Assembly: GCA_020443345.1 (NCBI GenBank)
Contig: JAGRIH010000017.1
Span: forward strand, 34,010-76,382
Direction: 5' to 3'
Source: Halioglobus sp.
Lineage (GTDB): Bacteria > Pseudomonadota > Gammaproteobacteria > Pseudomonadales > Halieaceae
DNA: 42,373 nucleotides
Below are positions 7,845 through 16,683 of this stretch, in pieces. A program made the position numbers and the translations under genes. The notes beneath the pieces were generated by a model. It was not told the DNA's origin, made no database searches, and worked only from the letters and a program-made list of their open reading frames with translations. Each line of letters starts with the position of its first letter. The first letter of the stretch is position 1.

Positions 7845-9539
7845 CTAGGCAATACCCCAGGTTTCGGCCAGGTATTTCCAGTTGATGAAGTAGTACAGGG
7901 CGAAGCTGACGAAGAATATCATAGCCAGCGCCATGGTGCCCGGAATTGCGTAGGCGCTGCCGCCGTCCGCGTTGTACTCTTCATCCGTGACCGGCTGCGC
8001 AATGATGGGCGGCGAAATTTTCTCGTTGCCCAGCTTCTTGCCGAACAGCAGGGAGCCGACGATGATCACGCAGAACGCGGCACCGCCGATCACCGCCAGA
8101 ATCACTGACATGCCGTTCAAGGCCAGCATGGTATAGGCCGCCGCCGGGAACTCGTGGGTGATGCCGCCGGTACCGGCGAAACCGATATCCCAGTGTCTGC
8201 GGGGTACGCCCAGGGTGCCGGCGCCCATCAGGAACAGCGATACGCCGGTCATACCCAGGCCGAACAGGTAGGGTTGCCAGCGGGCCAGGCCCTTGAGGAT
8301 CAGTTCGCGGCGGAACAGCACCGGTACCAGCCAGTAGGTCAGTGCCATGAAGGCCAGGGTAGTGCCCAGCACCACGGTGGCGTGGAAGTGGCCCGGCACA
8401 TACAGGGTGTTGTGAATCAGGATGTTGATCTGCTCGGCTCCCATCACTACGCCGGTGATGCCGCCCAGGAAGCCAAAGCCCACCAGCGAGATAAACATGC
8501 CGGAAAACGTCGGGTTGCCCCACGGCGCCTTGCGCAGCCAGGTAAACATGCCGTCGCGGTGGCCGCGTGCGCGCTGCGCCGCTTCGATCGCCCCGGGCAC
8601 CGTCAGGCCGTGCACCATCGAGGCCATGACCGCCAGGTACATGGCGTAGCTGGTGTTGAACATCTTGAAGTTGGAACTGGTGCCGGGGTCCACCAGCAGG
8701 TGGTGCACACTGGCCAGTTGCAGGAACAGGATGTACATCAGGAACGCCGTGCGGCTGACTTTTTCCGACAGGGGGCGGGCGCCAAACAGCACAGCCGCGA
8801 TGACGTACCACACCGATACGTGGGCGGCGACGTTGATCTGCTGCGAGGAGTGACCGAAGCCCCACCAGATCAGGCGGTAGGCCAGGGTGTTGATCTCACT
8901 CACCACGCCGATGCTCCACAGGTAGGTCGGTATCAGGATGATAGCGCCGCTGACGATGGTGAACACCGCGATGATCGCCGCGGTGATCGCACCAAAGGTG
9001 ACCAGCGGTACCGAGCCCTCGTAGCTTTTCTCCGCCTTGGCCACCACCAGCGTGCCAAAGAACACGAAGCAGCCGATCAGTGCGCCCACCGCGAACAAAA
9101 TCAGGCTCAGGTAGAACAGCGGGTCGGCCGCCATCGGCACGTACGAGGTCATCATCACTGTCGAGTTGCCCTGCAGCACGATCACGTTGTTCATTACTGC
9201 GCCGATCAGCATCAGGGCAAAGCCGGTCCAGGCCCATTTGGGCGTGGCCAGGCGGCAGCCCAGCAGCACCGAGGAGGCGAAGTACAGAACCGCTATCTCG
9301 AAGAAAATAAGCCAGAAAATCAATACGTTGAGGCCGTGCAGCGTGAGGACCATGTAAAAGTCCTGGGCGTTGAGCAAGTGCACTGCCTGCCAGCGGGTGA
9401 GGCCCACGAACAGCCCGTAGGTACCTCCAATCAATAAAAATACCACCCCCAGGACCGCATTGGCCTTGATCAGCGTCTCTGTCGTAGAGAAGAGCTTGAG
9501 GCCGGTGTCCGGGCAGGTTCTAAACGTTGTGTTTGCCAT
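7845..9539 (-). CDS. Heme-copper subunit I lacking the catalytic tyrosine; sNOR-like NO reductase candidate
   Basis: A 564-residue, B-type-like heme-copper protein with about 13-14 helices. Low-spin heme ligands are His68 and His386, the high-spin heme ligand is His384 (PGHFHATV), and CuB ligands are His230 and His279-His280 (VHHLLVDPG). Oxygen-reducing A and B enzymes have Tyr four residues after the helix VI His. Here the string is His230-SSQQ, so that position is Gln234. Loss of this tyrosine is typical of NO-reducing members of the superfamily. The companions (CuA subunit before, SenC/SCO after) match the published norSY-senC arrangement of sNOR. The ATG has an AGGGGAAGGGA ribosome site. 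nirS lies 3.5 kb away on the other strand. Oxygen reduction is not excluded by sequence alone. Confidence 0.88.
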   Translation of the reverse strand: MANTTFRTCPDTGLKLFSTTETLIKANAVLGVVFLLIGGTYGLFVGLTRWQAVHLLNAQDFYMVLTLHGLNVLIFWLIFFEIAVLYFASSVLLGCRLATPKWAWTGFALMLIGAVMNNVIVLQGNSTVMMTSYVPMAADPLFYLSLILFAVGALIGCFVFFGTLVVAKAEKSYEGSVPLVTFGAITAAIIAVFTIVSGAIILIPTYLWSIGVVSEINTLAYRLIWWGFGHSSQQINVAAHVSVWYVIAAVLFGARPLSEKVSRTAFLMYILFLQLASVHHLLVDPGTSSNFKMFNTSYAMYLAVMASMVHGLTVPGAIEAAQRARGHRDGMFTWLRKAPWGNPTFSGMFISLVGFGFLGGITGVVMGAEQINILIHNTLYVPGHFHATVVLGTTLAFMALTYWLVPVLFRRELILKGLARWQPYLFGLGMTGVSLFLMGAGTLGVPRRHWDIGFAGTGGITHEFPAAAYTMLALNGMSVILAVIGGAAFCVIIVGSLLFGKKLGNEKISPPIIAQPVTDEEYNADGGSAYAIPGTMALAMIFFVSFALYYFINWKYLAETWGIA

Positions 9540-9549
9540 GTCCCTTCCC

Positions 9550-10092
9550 CTATTCCACTACCAGGATTTTGCCGATCATCAGGTGATGACCCACGCCACA
9601 GAATTCGTTGCAGATCACCGAGTACTCACCTGTGGCATTCGGCGTCAGCGAAAACACGTGTTCGTGATCGGGCACGACCTGGATGTTGATATTCGCCGGC
9701 TGCAGGGAAAAGCCGTGCTGCCAGTCCAGTGAAGACAGGTGGAAACGGTAGGTCTCGCCTTTTTTCAGTTCGAGAATCGGCCACCACTCCCACAGGCGCG
9801 CGAGCATGTAGACATCCCCGCCGGCCGGCGGGGCGACCACGGGGTAGTTGCGCGGCCCCTCGTTGCGTACGGTAAATTTGTCGACAAATTCCTGCACCTT
9901 GAGCTGAAACTCGGCGGGCGTGGATTTGTAGGTTTCCGTGCCGAGGTTCTGTTTTCCGACGACGTGCCAGTAGGGCATCATGAAGGTCATGATCAGACCC
10001 CAGACGAACACCAGCGATATCCAGATCAGCTCGTTCCTGTGGATGGGCTCATTCCACCAGATCTTCGTGGCGGGAGGCAGTAGGTTGGACAT
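9550..10092 (-). CDS. CuA-containing subunit II (cupredoxin) of the heme-copper complex
   Basis: Receives electrons from a soluble donor such as a c-type cytochrome or cupredoxin and passes them to subunit I. The 180-residue protein has one membrane helix (about residues 22-40) and a periplasmic cupredoxin domain. All CuA ligands are present: His126, Cys161, Glu163, Cys165, His169 and Met172 (CNEFCGVGHHLM). Only one transmembrane helix, as in ba3-type subunit II, supports pairing with the B-like subunit I that starts 10 bp downstream. It corresponds to the NorY-type partner of sNOR clusters. There is a 39-bp gap to the small upstream gene. Confidence 0.92.
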   Translation of the reverse strand: MSNLLPPATKIWWNEPIHRNELIWISLVFVWGLIMTFMMPYWHVVGKQNLGTETYKSTPAEFQLKVQEFVDKFTVRNEGPRNYPVVAPPAGGDVYMLARLWEWWPILELKKGETYRFHLSSLDWQHGFSLQPANINIQVVPDHEHVFSLTPNATGEYSVICNEFCGVGHHLMIGKILVVE

Positions 10093-10131
10093 GATTTTAG
10101 TACCCCCTTCGGGCTCTTGTTGTAATTCTCT

Positions 10132-10287
10132 CTAGCGTACCGGCAGCGTGAAGATTTCCGCCAGTCCCCAGCCGAGGTACAGTATGCTCGGCGAAGCCAC
10201 CCCGATAAAGAGCAGCAGGAACGGGTTGTCGAGAAGCTTTTGCATCATTGGCACCTGGCCTGATTCGGTCTGATCCTGGTCTTTCAT
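10132..10287 (-). CDS. Small single-helix membrane peptide, probable accessory subunit
   Basis: A 51-residue product with a polar start (MKDQDQTESGQ) and one hydrophobic helix at about residues 22-42. ATG 10287 is preceded by GGGGAG at good spacing; a longer frame from 10347 lacks such a site. It is the first gene of the minus-strand operon, 39 bp before the CuA subunit. Tiny one-helix subunits are common in ba3-type oxidases (subunit IIa), so it is probably a structural subunit. No sequence motif confirms this. Confidence 0.75.
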   Translation of the reverse strand: MKDQDQTESGQVPMMQKLLDNPFLLLFIGVASPSILYLGWGLAEIFTLPVR

Positions 10288-10648
10288 ATGTATTCTCCCC
10301 CTGTGGAGCTGGCTTCGCACGCGGCTACAGTGTCGCCGAGTAATCAATATAGTACAAGTTTGGTATTACAACGCACCCCGGGAGCCAGTCGGACGCGGGG
10401 TGATTCTACTGCGGCGGCGGGAAACCGATGTGTGTTTCCGCATGTGCTCGTCGCACGGCCACCGCCATGCGCCTCGACTGCGCGAAAAAGCATCCCCGAC
10501 GTCCCGTTCGCCGCGTGACGAACCCCGAGCCCGACAGGCTCCCGGCCCGGGGCATTGTGCCCGGCATCGGTGCATGGTACCTCTGCCGTTGTGGCAGTTT
10601 CTTGATGTCAGTCAAGGAAACAGTGCCCGCCCGGGCCCGTGCCTGCGC
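10288..10648. other. Leader region of the heme-copper operon, no gene recognised
   Basis: About 360 bp without a convincing gene. Several short frames exist on both strands, but none has both a ribosome site and a sensible protein. It holds the FNR-type box listed next. If that promoter is used, the operon has an untranslated leader of roughly 280 nt. An AT-rich patch with a half FNR site (TTGAT on the minus strand) sits near 10340-10375 and may be a second, closer promoter. Confidence 0.6.
10574..10615 (-). promoter_or_regulatory. FNR/DNR-type box and -10 for the heme-copper operon
   Basis: TTGATGTCAGTCAA at 10602-10615 matches the FNR-family consensus TTGAT-N4-ATCAA with one mismatch. On the minus strand a TACCAT (10574-10579) lies about 32 bp from the box centre, where the -10 of a class II FNR/DNR promoter is expected. 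Transcription would head toward 10287. The nirS box has the same single deviation (GTCAA). Confidence 0.55.
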
Positions 10649-11026
10649 TCACGGAGGTGTCCCTGCAGTGCAGTTTCCGCGCTGTTGCAGCAGGTCGCCG
10701 ACCGCGCTGCAGCGCCGCTGTTCCAGCAGGCCGGACAGCCGGTCAAAGTCGGGGCAGCGAGGGGCGGGCTCGCGCCCGGGCGGCTGGTGGACGAACGCAC
10801 ACAGGCGCAGTGCCCGCCGCAGCGGTTCGGCCACCCCGCAATCGGCCCGCTCGGCCGCCAGCGTGCGCTGCAAATCGGCCCGTGCGCCCGCGCAGTCCAG
10901 TTCCCAGTGTGCCTCCAGTTGGTCCTTGCTTACCGGGATGCGCTCGTTTACCGTGTCGGCACCGGGCCCGGCCAGGCTCCACGCGTTTGCCAGCAGCAGG
11001 ATGCCGCTGGCGGCGATCTTCAACAT
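10649..11026 (-). CDS. Cysteine-rich exported protein, unknown function
   Basis: A 125-residue product with an N-terminal hydrophobic signal-like segment (about residues 5-19). Six cysteines are spread evenly over the mature part (DCAG, DCGV, LCAF, RCPD, RCSA, NCTA), suggesting three disulfides in the periplasm. There is no CxxCH motif, so it is not a c-type cytochrome. It points the same way as the heme-copper operon and lies between two FNR-type boxes (10602 and 11188), consistent with anaerobic co-expression. I do not recognise the family. The absence of a strong ribosome site leaves some doubt that it is a real gene. Confidence 0.6.
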   Translation of the reverse strand: MLKIAASGILLLANAWSLAGPGADTVNERIPVSKDQLEAHWELDCAGARADLQRTLAAERADCGVAEPLRRALRLCAFVHQPPGREPAPRCPDFDRLSGLLEQRRCSAVGDLLQQRGNCTAGTPP

Positions 11027-11187
11027 CGAGTGCGTATACCTCTGTATAATGGCGGTTGTCGAACGCTGGCGGGAAGCGCCCCAACAGGGAGCAGGCCGGG
11101 GTGTGACCCCTTAAAGAACCCGGGCGCGGAAAGTGCCGTTCCAGTAGTACCCACATGGTATAAGACCTCACAGTACGCCGGCAATGT

Positions 11188-11201
11188 TTGATGCAGATCA
11201 A
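11188..11201. promoter_or_regulatory. Perfect FNR/ANR/DNR-type box
   Basis: TTGATGCAGATCAA is an exact match to TTGAT-N4-ATCAA. It is 162 bp before the exported-protein start on the minus strand and 230 bp before nirI on the plus strand. On the minus strand TATACC at 11158-11163 lies about 34 bp from the box centre, a fair class II geometry, so it more likely drives leftward transcription. Rightward control of nirI is possible. Confidence 0.7.
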
Positions 11202-11215
11202 CGGGGCGGGTCGGA

Positions 11216-11372
11216 GTCTGTCGGACCTGGCGGTTCGTCGCGAGGCGAGTGGGAAATCGAGGATAGTTTTTCGCGTATTTGAGGCGCATAGTGGTGTCTA
11301 GGTAACGAAAATAGGCGGAAAAATAGACTGATTTCCCGTCGCCGCAGTAGAGCCATCCCAAGTCCGACAGAC
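11216..11372. repeat. Long-range inverted repeat in the nirI leader
   Basis: The arms GTCTGTCGGACCTGG (11216-11230) and CCAAGTCCGACAGAC (11358-11372) are reverse complements at 14 of 15 positions and enclose 127 bp. They could pair in a nirI leader transcript. No function is known to me. Confidence 0.6.
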
Positions 11373-11430
11373 GGCAAATATGGCGGCTGAATTTTCAGTG
11401 CCCCCCGGGGGCGCCACGACAGGAGTGATT

Positions 11431-12972
11431 ATGTGTGCTCGCCAACTATCGGCGATATACTGTGCGCTGGCTTTACTGCTTGTGAGCGCGGCGCTGCGCG
11501 CCCAGGATCTCAGTCTCGAGGAAGTCAGGCGCGTGTTTCCCGAAGCCGCCACGATCACTCCCTTGAACGGCAAGGTACCGGCCTATCTCGTACGCAGTGA
11601 ACGCGGTCAACTGGGCTACGCCTTCACCACCGTCGAAGTGGCGCCGATTTCCGCCTATTCCGGCAAACCCATCGATGCGCTGATCGGGCTGGGCGAGGAC
11701 GGGGTCATCCGCGGCGTCGAGATTCTGCATCACGAGGAGCCGATCCTGGTGATCGGCGTATCGGATACGGATATCCGGAATTTTGTCGGCCAGTTCACCG
11801 GCAAGACCGTCACCGACAGGATTCGTGTGGGCGCTCACGGGCGGGAGGGTTATGTCGGCATCGACGGCATCAGCGGCGCTACCATCACCACCATGGTGCT
11901 GGCCAGTTCGGTGAATAAAGCGGTGAAACTGGTGGCGCAGGCCTACGGTATTCCCCGCAGTTCCGCACCGGCGATGCCGGGTATGTCAGACATCGCCGGT
12001 GGGGCCCCGGCCAGCGGCGGTGCTGCAATACCCGAAACACCCGCCTGGCAGTTGTTGTGGCAAGACAGGATCGCCGAGATCGTGCTGGTATCCGCGGCGC
12101 TGGTGTTGTTGCTGGCTATACTCTTTCTGCAGGACTGGCTGGTCGAGCACACGGTGTTGTTCCATCGTCTGCGGGTCGCCTACCTGCTGTTTACTGTGTT
12201 TTTTATCGGTTTTTACTGTGCCGCACAGTTGTCCATCGTCAATCTGCTGGCCTTTTTCCACAGCATGACCAGCGGCTTTTCCTGGGATACGCTGCTGATA
12301 GAGCCGGTGATTTTCATACTGTGGTCGTTCGTGGCGGTGAGTATCCTGCTGTGGGGTCGGGGCGTATTCTGCGGCTGGCTGTGCCCCTTCGGCGCTGCCC
12401 AGGACCTGATCAGCAAGGCGGCGACCCGCCTGGGCGTCGAGGGTTACCACCTGCCCCAGATGGTGCACGAACGCCTGTGGGCGATAAAGTACTTTATTCT
12501 CATCGCCCTGATCGGCCTGTCCCTGGACTCCATGGTGAACGCGGCCCGCCTGGCCGAAGTGGAGCCGTTCAAGACGACGTTTATCCTGCACTTTGCGCGC
12601 GAGCCGGTATTTGTCGTGTATGCGGTGGCGCTGCTGGCGATATCGGCTATAAATAGTAAGTTCTACTGCAAATACCTGTGTCCGCTGGGTGCCGCACTGA
12701 GCTTCGTCACCCGCTTTCGCATTTTCGACTGGCTGCGGCGGCGCCGGGAGTGCGGCAAGCCCTGCCAGGCCTGTGCGCACCAGTGCCAGATCGCGGCGAT
12801 CAAGCCCACCGGAGAGATTGTGGACAACGAGTGCCACTACTGCCTGGAGTGCCAGGTCACCTACTGGGACGAGCACCGCTGTCCGCCGCTGGTCGAGAAG
12901 CGAAAAAAACGCGAAGTGAAGGCAACAATGCGGGCAAAAAAGGCTCAGGGCGTGATAGCATCCGATTCCTGA
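11431..12972 (+). CDS. nirI: NosR/NirI-family flavin and iron-sulfur membrane protein
   Basis: Supports denitrification, by electron supply to or expression of the partner reductase. The 513-residue product has a signal peptide (to about residue 24) and a periplasmic FMN-binding domain (about 60-170) with the SGAT flavinylation motif at Thr151. About five membrane helices follow. Two CxxxCP motifs come next (FCGWLCP, YCKYLCP), then a cysteine-rich segment of ferredoxin character ending in CHYCLECQ. ATG 11431 has AGGAG six bases before it; the frame's earlier ATG at 11380 does not. It is shorter than typical NosR. I call it NirI because nirS follows directly (95 bp) and no nosZ is present. Function by family, not proven. 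Confidence 0.85.
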   Translation: MCARQLSAIYCALALLLVSAALRAQDLSLEEVRRVFPEAATITPLNGKVPAYLVRSERGQLGYAFTTVEVAPISAYSGKPIDALIGLGEDGVIRGVEILHHEEPILVIGVSDTDIRNFVGQFTGKTVTDRIRVGAHGREGYVGIDGISGATITTMVLASSVNKAVKLVAQAYGIPRSSAPAMPGMSDIAGGAPASGGAAIPETPAWQLLWQDRIAEIVLVSAALVLLLAILFLQDWLVEHTVLFHRLRVAYLLFTVFFIGFYCAAQLSIVNLLAFFHSMTSGFSWDTLLIEPVIFILWSFVAVSILLWGRGVFCGWLCPFGAAQDLISKAATRLGVEGYHLPQMVHERLWAIKYFILIALIGLSLDSMVNAARLAEVEPFKTTFILHFAREPVFVVYAVALLAISAINSKFYCKYLCPLGAALSFVTRFRIFDWLRRRRECGKPCQACAHQCQIAAIKPTGEIVDNECHYCLECQVTYWDEHRCPPLVEKRKKREVKATMRAKKAQGVIASDS

Positions 12973-12990
12973 TCGTTTTGGTCCGGGAGT

Positions 12991-13031
12991 TTGATGTACG
13001 TCAACGCAGTTGCCACGAAACACGTTAACCT
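12991..13031 (+). promoter_or_regulatory. FNR/DNR-type promoter of nirS
   Basis: TTGATGTACGTCAA at 12991-13004 matches the FNR-family consensus with one mismatch. Its centre is about 31 bp before TAACCT (13026-13031), which fits the -10 of a class II activator promoter with transcription start near 13039. This lets nirS be induced separately from nirI, probably by low oxygen or NO through an FNR or DNR protein not encoded here. Confidence 0.65.
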
Positions 13032-13037
13032 AGTTGA

Positions 13038-14807
<1,770 letters not shown>

Positions 14808-14827
14808 TACGCCGTTGGGCTGGACCG

Positions 14828-14858
14828 AAAACCGGCGCCTCGAGCGCCGGTTTTTTTT
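14828..14858 (+). terminator. Rho-independent terminator after nirS
   Basis: AAAACCGGCGC, loop CTCGA, GCGCCGG, then eight T. An 11-bp stem if the A/T pairs are counted, 21 bp after the nirS stop and just before the aminotransferase start. Confidence 0.9.
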
Positions 14859-14874
14859 CGAGGCACGCAAACCT

Positions 14875-16062
14875 ATGTTCTCAAGCTTACAGGCACAACC
14901 GGCGGACCCGATACTGGGTCTGACCGTACAATTCAAGGCTGATAGCAACCCCCACAAGCTCAATCTGGGACCGGGCATCTACCAGGATGAGGCCGGGCTC
15001 ACGCCGGTACTGGGCTGCGTGAAAGCTGCCGAGCAGCACCGTGTGGACAGTGAGACGACCAAGGCCTACATCAATTCCGCCGGGTCGGCGCTGTTCAACA
15101 AGAAAATTACCGCGCTCAACTTTGGCGATCACCGGGTGATTCACGAAAATCGTGTGCGCACGGTATCGACCCCCGGCGGCACCGGGGCGCTGCGTATCGC
15201 CGGCGAACTGATCCGCACCTGCAGGGCCGGCGCCGCGATCTGGGTCAGCAACCCGACCTGGGCCAACCACGCGGGCGTGTTCAGCGCGGCCGGGCTGCAG
15301 GTCAGAAGCTATCCCTACTACGACCACGATAACAAGTGCCTGGATTTCGACAACATGATGGCGGCGCTGCAGCAGGTGCCGGCGGACGATGCGGTGCTGC
15401 TCCACGCCAGTTGCCATAATCCCAGCGGCATGGACCTGAGTCCGGCGCAGTGGCGGCAGGTGGCTGAACTGGCTGCGAAAGCGGGTTTCCTGGTGGTGAT
15501 CGACATGGCCTACCAGGGTTTCGGGGCGGGTCTGGAGGAGGACGCCTACGGGCCGCGGCTGGTGGCGGATACCGTGGATGAGATGATCCTGTGCAGTTCC
15601 TGCTCGAAGAACTTCGGGCTGTACCGGGAGCGTATCGGCGCCTGTTCGGTAATCGGCAGCAGCGCCGCCGCGGCCGACATTATCAATTCGGTACTGCTGC
15701 CCATCGTCCGGGTCAATTACTCCATGCCGCCGGCCCACGGCGCCGCCATCGTCGAGACGATCCTGGATTCAGCGGAGCTCACCGCGCAGTGGCACGCTGA
15801 ACTGGCGCAGATGCGCCAGCGCATCGGTGCCATGCGCCAGTTGCTGGTGCAGCGGCTGCTGGCCCATGGCGTGACCCGCGATTTCAGCTTTATCACCGCC
15901 CAGAATGGCATGTTTTCTTTCCTGGGCATCGACAGCGAGCAGGTGCAGCGCCTGCAGGACGAGTTCAGTGTCTACCTGGTCGGTTCCAGCCGCATCAGCA
16001 TTGCCGCCATAGCGCCCGACAACGTCGATTATCTGGCGCAGTCTATTGCCAGCGTGCTCTAA
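14875..16062 (+). CDS. Class I aminotransferase of the aspartate/aromatic (AspC/TyrB) type
   Basis: PLP-dependent transfer of an amino group between aspartate or aromatic amino acids and 2-oxoglutarate. The 395-residue product shows the family's NLGPGIYQDE start region, NPTWANH, the SCHNPSG motif, IDMAYQGFG, and the PLP-lysine segment SSCSKNFGLYRERIGA. ATG 14875 is used because the earlier frame start would lie inside the terminator hairpin; no strong ribosome site is visible. The last 4 bp overlap the convergent RraA-type gene. Exact substrate cannot be read. A housekeeping role in aromatic or aspartate metabolism is likely, and a link to the downstream glutamate mutase operon is possible. 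Confidence 0.93.
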   Translation: MFSSLQAQPADPILGLTVQFKADSNPHKLNLGPGIYQDEAGLTPVLGCVKAAEQHRVDSETTKAYINSAGSALFNKKITALNFGDHRVIHENRVRTVSTPGGTGALRIAGELIRTCRAGAAIWVSNPTWANHAGVFSAAGLQVRSYPYYDHDNKCLDFDNMMAALQQVPADDAVLLHASCHNPSGMDLSPAQWRQVAELAAKAGFLVVIDMAYQGFGAGLEEDAYGPRLVADTVDEMILCSSCSKNFGLYRERIGACSVIGSSAAAADIINSVLLPIVRVNYSMPPAHGAAIVETILDSAELTAQWHAELAQMRQRIGAMRQLLVQRLLAHGVTRDFSFITAQNGMFSFLGIDSEQVQRLQDEFSVYLVGSSRISIAAIAPDNVDYLAQSIASVL

Positions 16063-16538
16063 CTAACTTTTTCAGCAGTGACTATCACCCCGTCCGTATC
16101 GGCGTACAGGTAGGCGCCAGGGCTGAAGCGCACGCCGCCGAAAGACACGGGCACGTTCCGCGCGCCGCTGGTCGCGAGGATGGATTTGCGCGGGCAGGTG
16201 CCCAGTGCGTAGAGGGCCACCGGGATGTCCCCGATCTGGGCGGTGTCGCGAATATAGCCGTTGACGAGGATGCCGGCGTAGTGGTTGCGATGGGCGAATG
16301 TCATTAGGTTTTCGCCCACCACGGCGTAGTAGGCCTGCTGCACGTCGACCACCACGACCTTGCCGGTGCCGTCTTCGTCGCGCAGCAGGCTGACCAGGTC
16401 GCTGTTGTTTTTATCCAGCGCCAGGGTCACGATTTCTCCCCGGCATTTCCCGGCGCCGCCGTAGTTGCTGTATCCCGGGCCCAGCACCGCGACCTTGTCA
16501 CTGTGTTCGTCACAGATATCTGCGGTAAAGAATGTCAT
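16059..16538 (-). CDS. RraA-family protein (RNase E regulator or class II aldolase)
   Basis: A 159-residue protein with the RraA fold signature (VAVLGPGYSNYGG near the N-terminus, VVVDVQQAYYAVVGENL, SFGGVRFSPGAYLYADTDG at the end). RraA of E. coli binds RNase E and lowers mRNA decay. Related enzymes cleave 4-hydroxy-4-methyl-2-oxoglutarate and keep an Arg-Asp pair. This protein has that pair (NGYIRDTAQ), whereas E. coli RraA, as I recall it, does not, so both roles stay open. Start is ATG 16538. It is convergent with the aminotransferase and divergent from glmS. Family certain, activity not. Confidence 0.88.
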   Translation of the reverse strand: MTFFTADICDEHSDKVAVLGPGYSNYGGAGKCRGEIVTLALDKNNSDLVSLLRDEDGTGKVVVVDVQQAYYAVVGENLMTFAHRNHYAGILVNGYIRDTAQIGDIPVALYALGTCPRKSILATSGARNVPVSFGGVRFSPGAYLYADTDGVIVTAEKVS

Positions 16539-16683
16539 CGCCGGGCCCCTGCTGGAAAATGCGCGCAGATTTTAGCATTGCCGCTCGGTCTTTCACATAA
16601 ACATTTGATATCATTGCCTTTCTCCCCTAGACAGGCTCCTGGGTGCCGGCAGTCGGCCGCAGCCGAATTTCAGGTGTGATCCC

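Larger units (their letters stand above)
11027..11430. other. Divergent regulatory region between the exported-protein gene and nirI
   Basis: About 400 bp with no gene. It holds a perfect FNR-type palindrome (11188-11201) and a pair of long-range inverted arms (11216-11230 and 11358-11372), both listed separately. A clear sigma-70 promoter for nirI was not found by eye. Confidence 0.7.

Noticed and set aside
8154-9437. 427-codon plus-strand frame
   Set aside because: Antisense to the heme-copper subunit I gene; no recognisable protein.
10406-10615. 69-codon minus-strand frame upstream of the heme-copper operon
   Set aside because: Arg/Pro-rich, no ribosome site, and its start lies inside the FNR-type box, upstream of the predicted transcription start.
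16539-16683. Possible cobalamin riboswitch before glmS
   Set aside because: The gap is only 145 bp and I see no B12-box-like sequence or convincing set of stems; TTGATATCATTG there is also not an FNR box.
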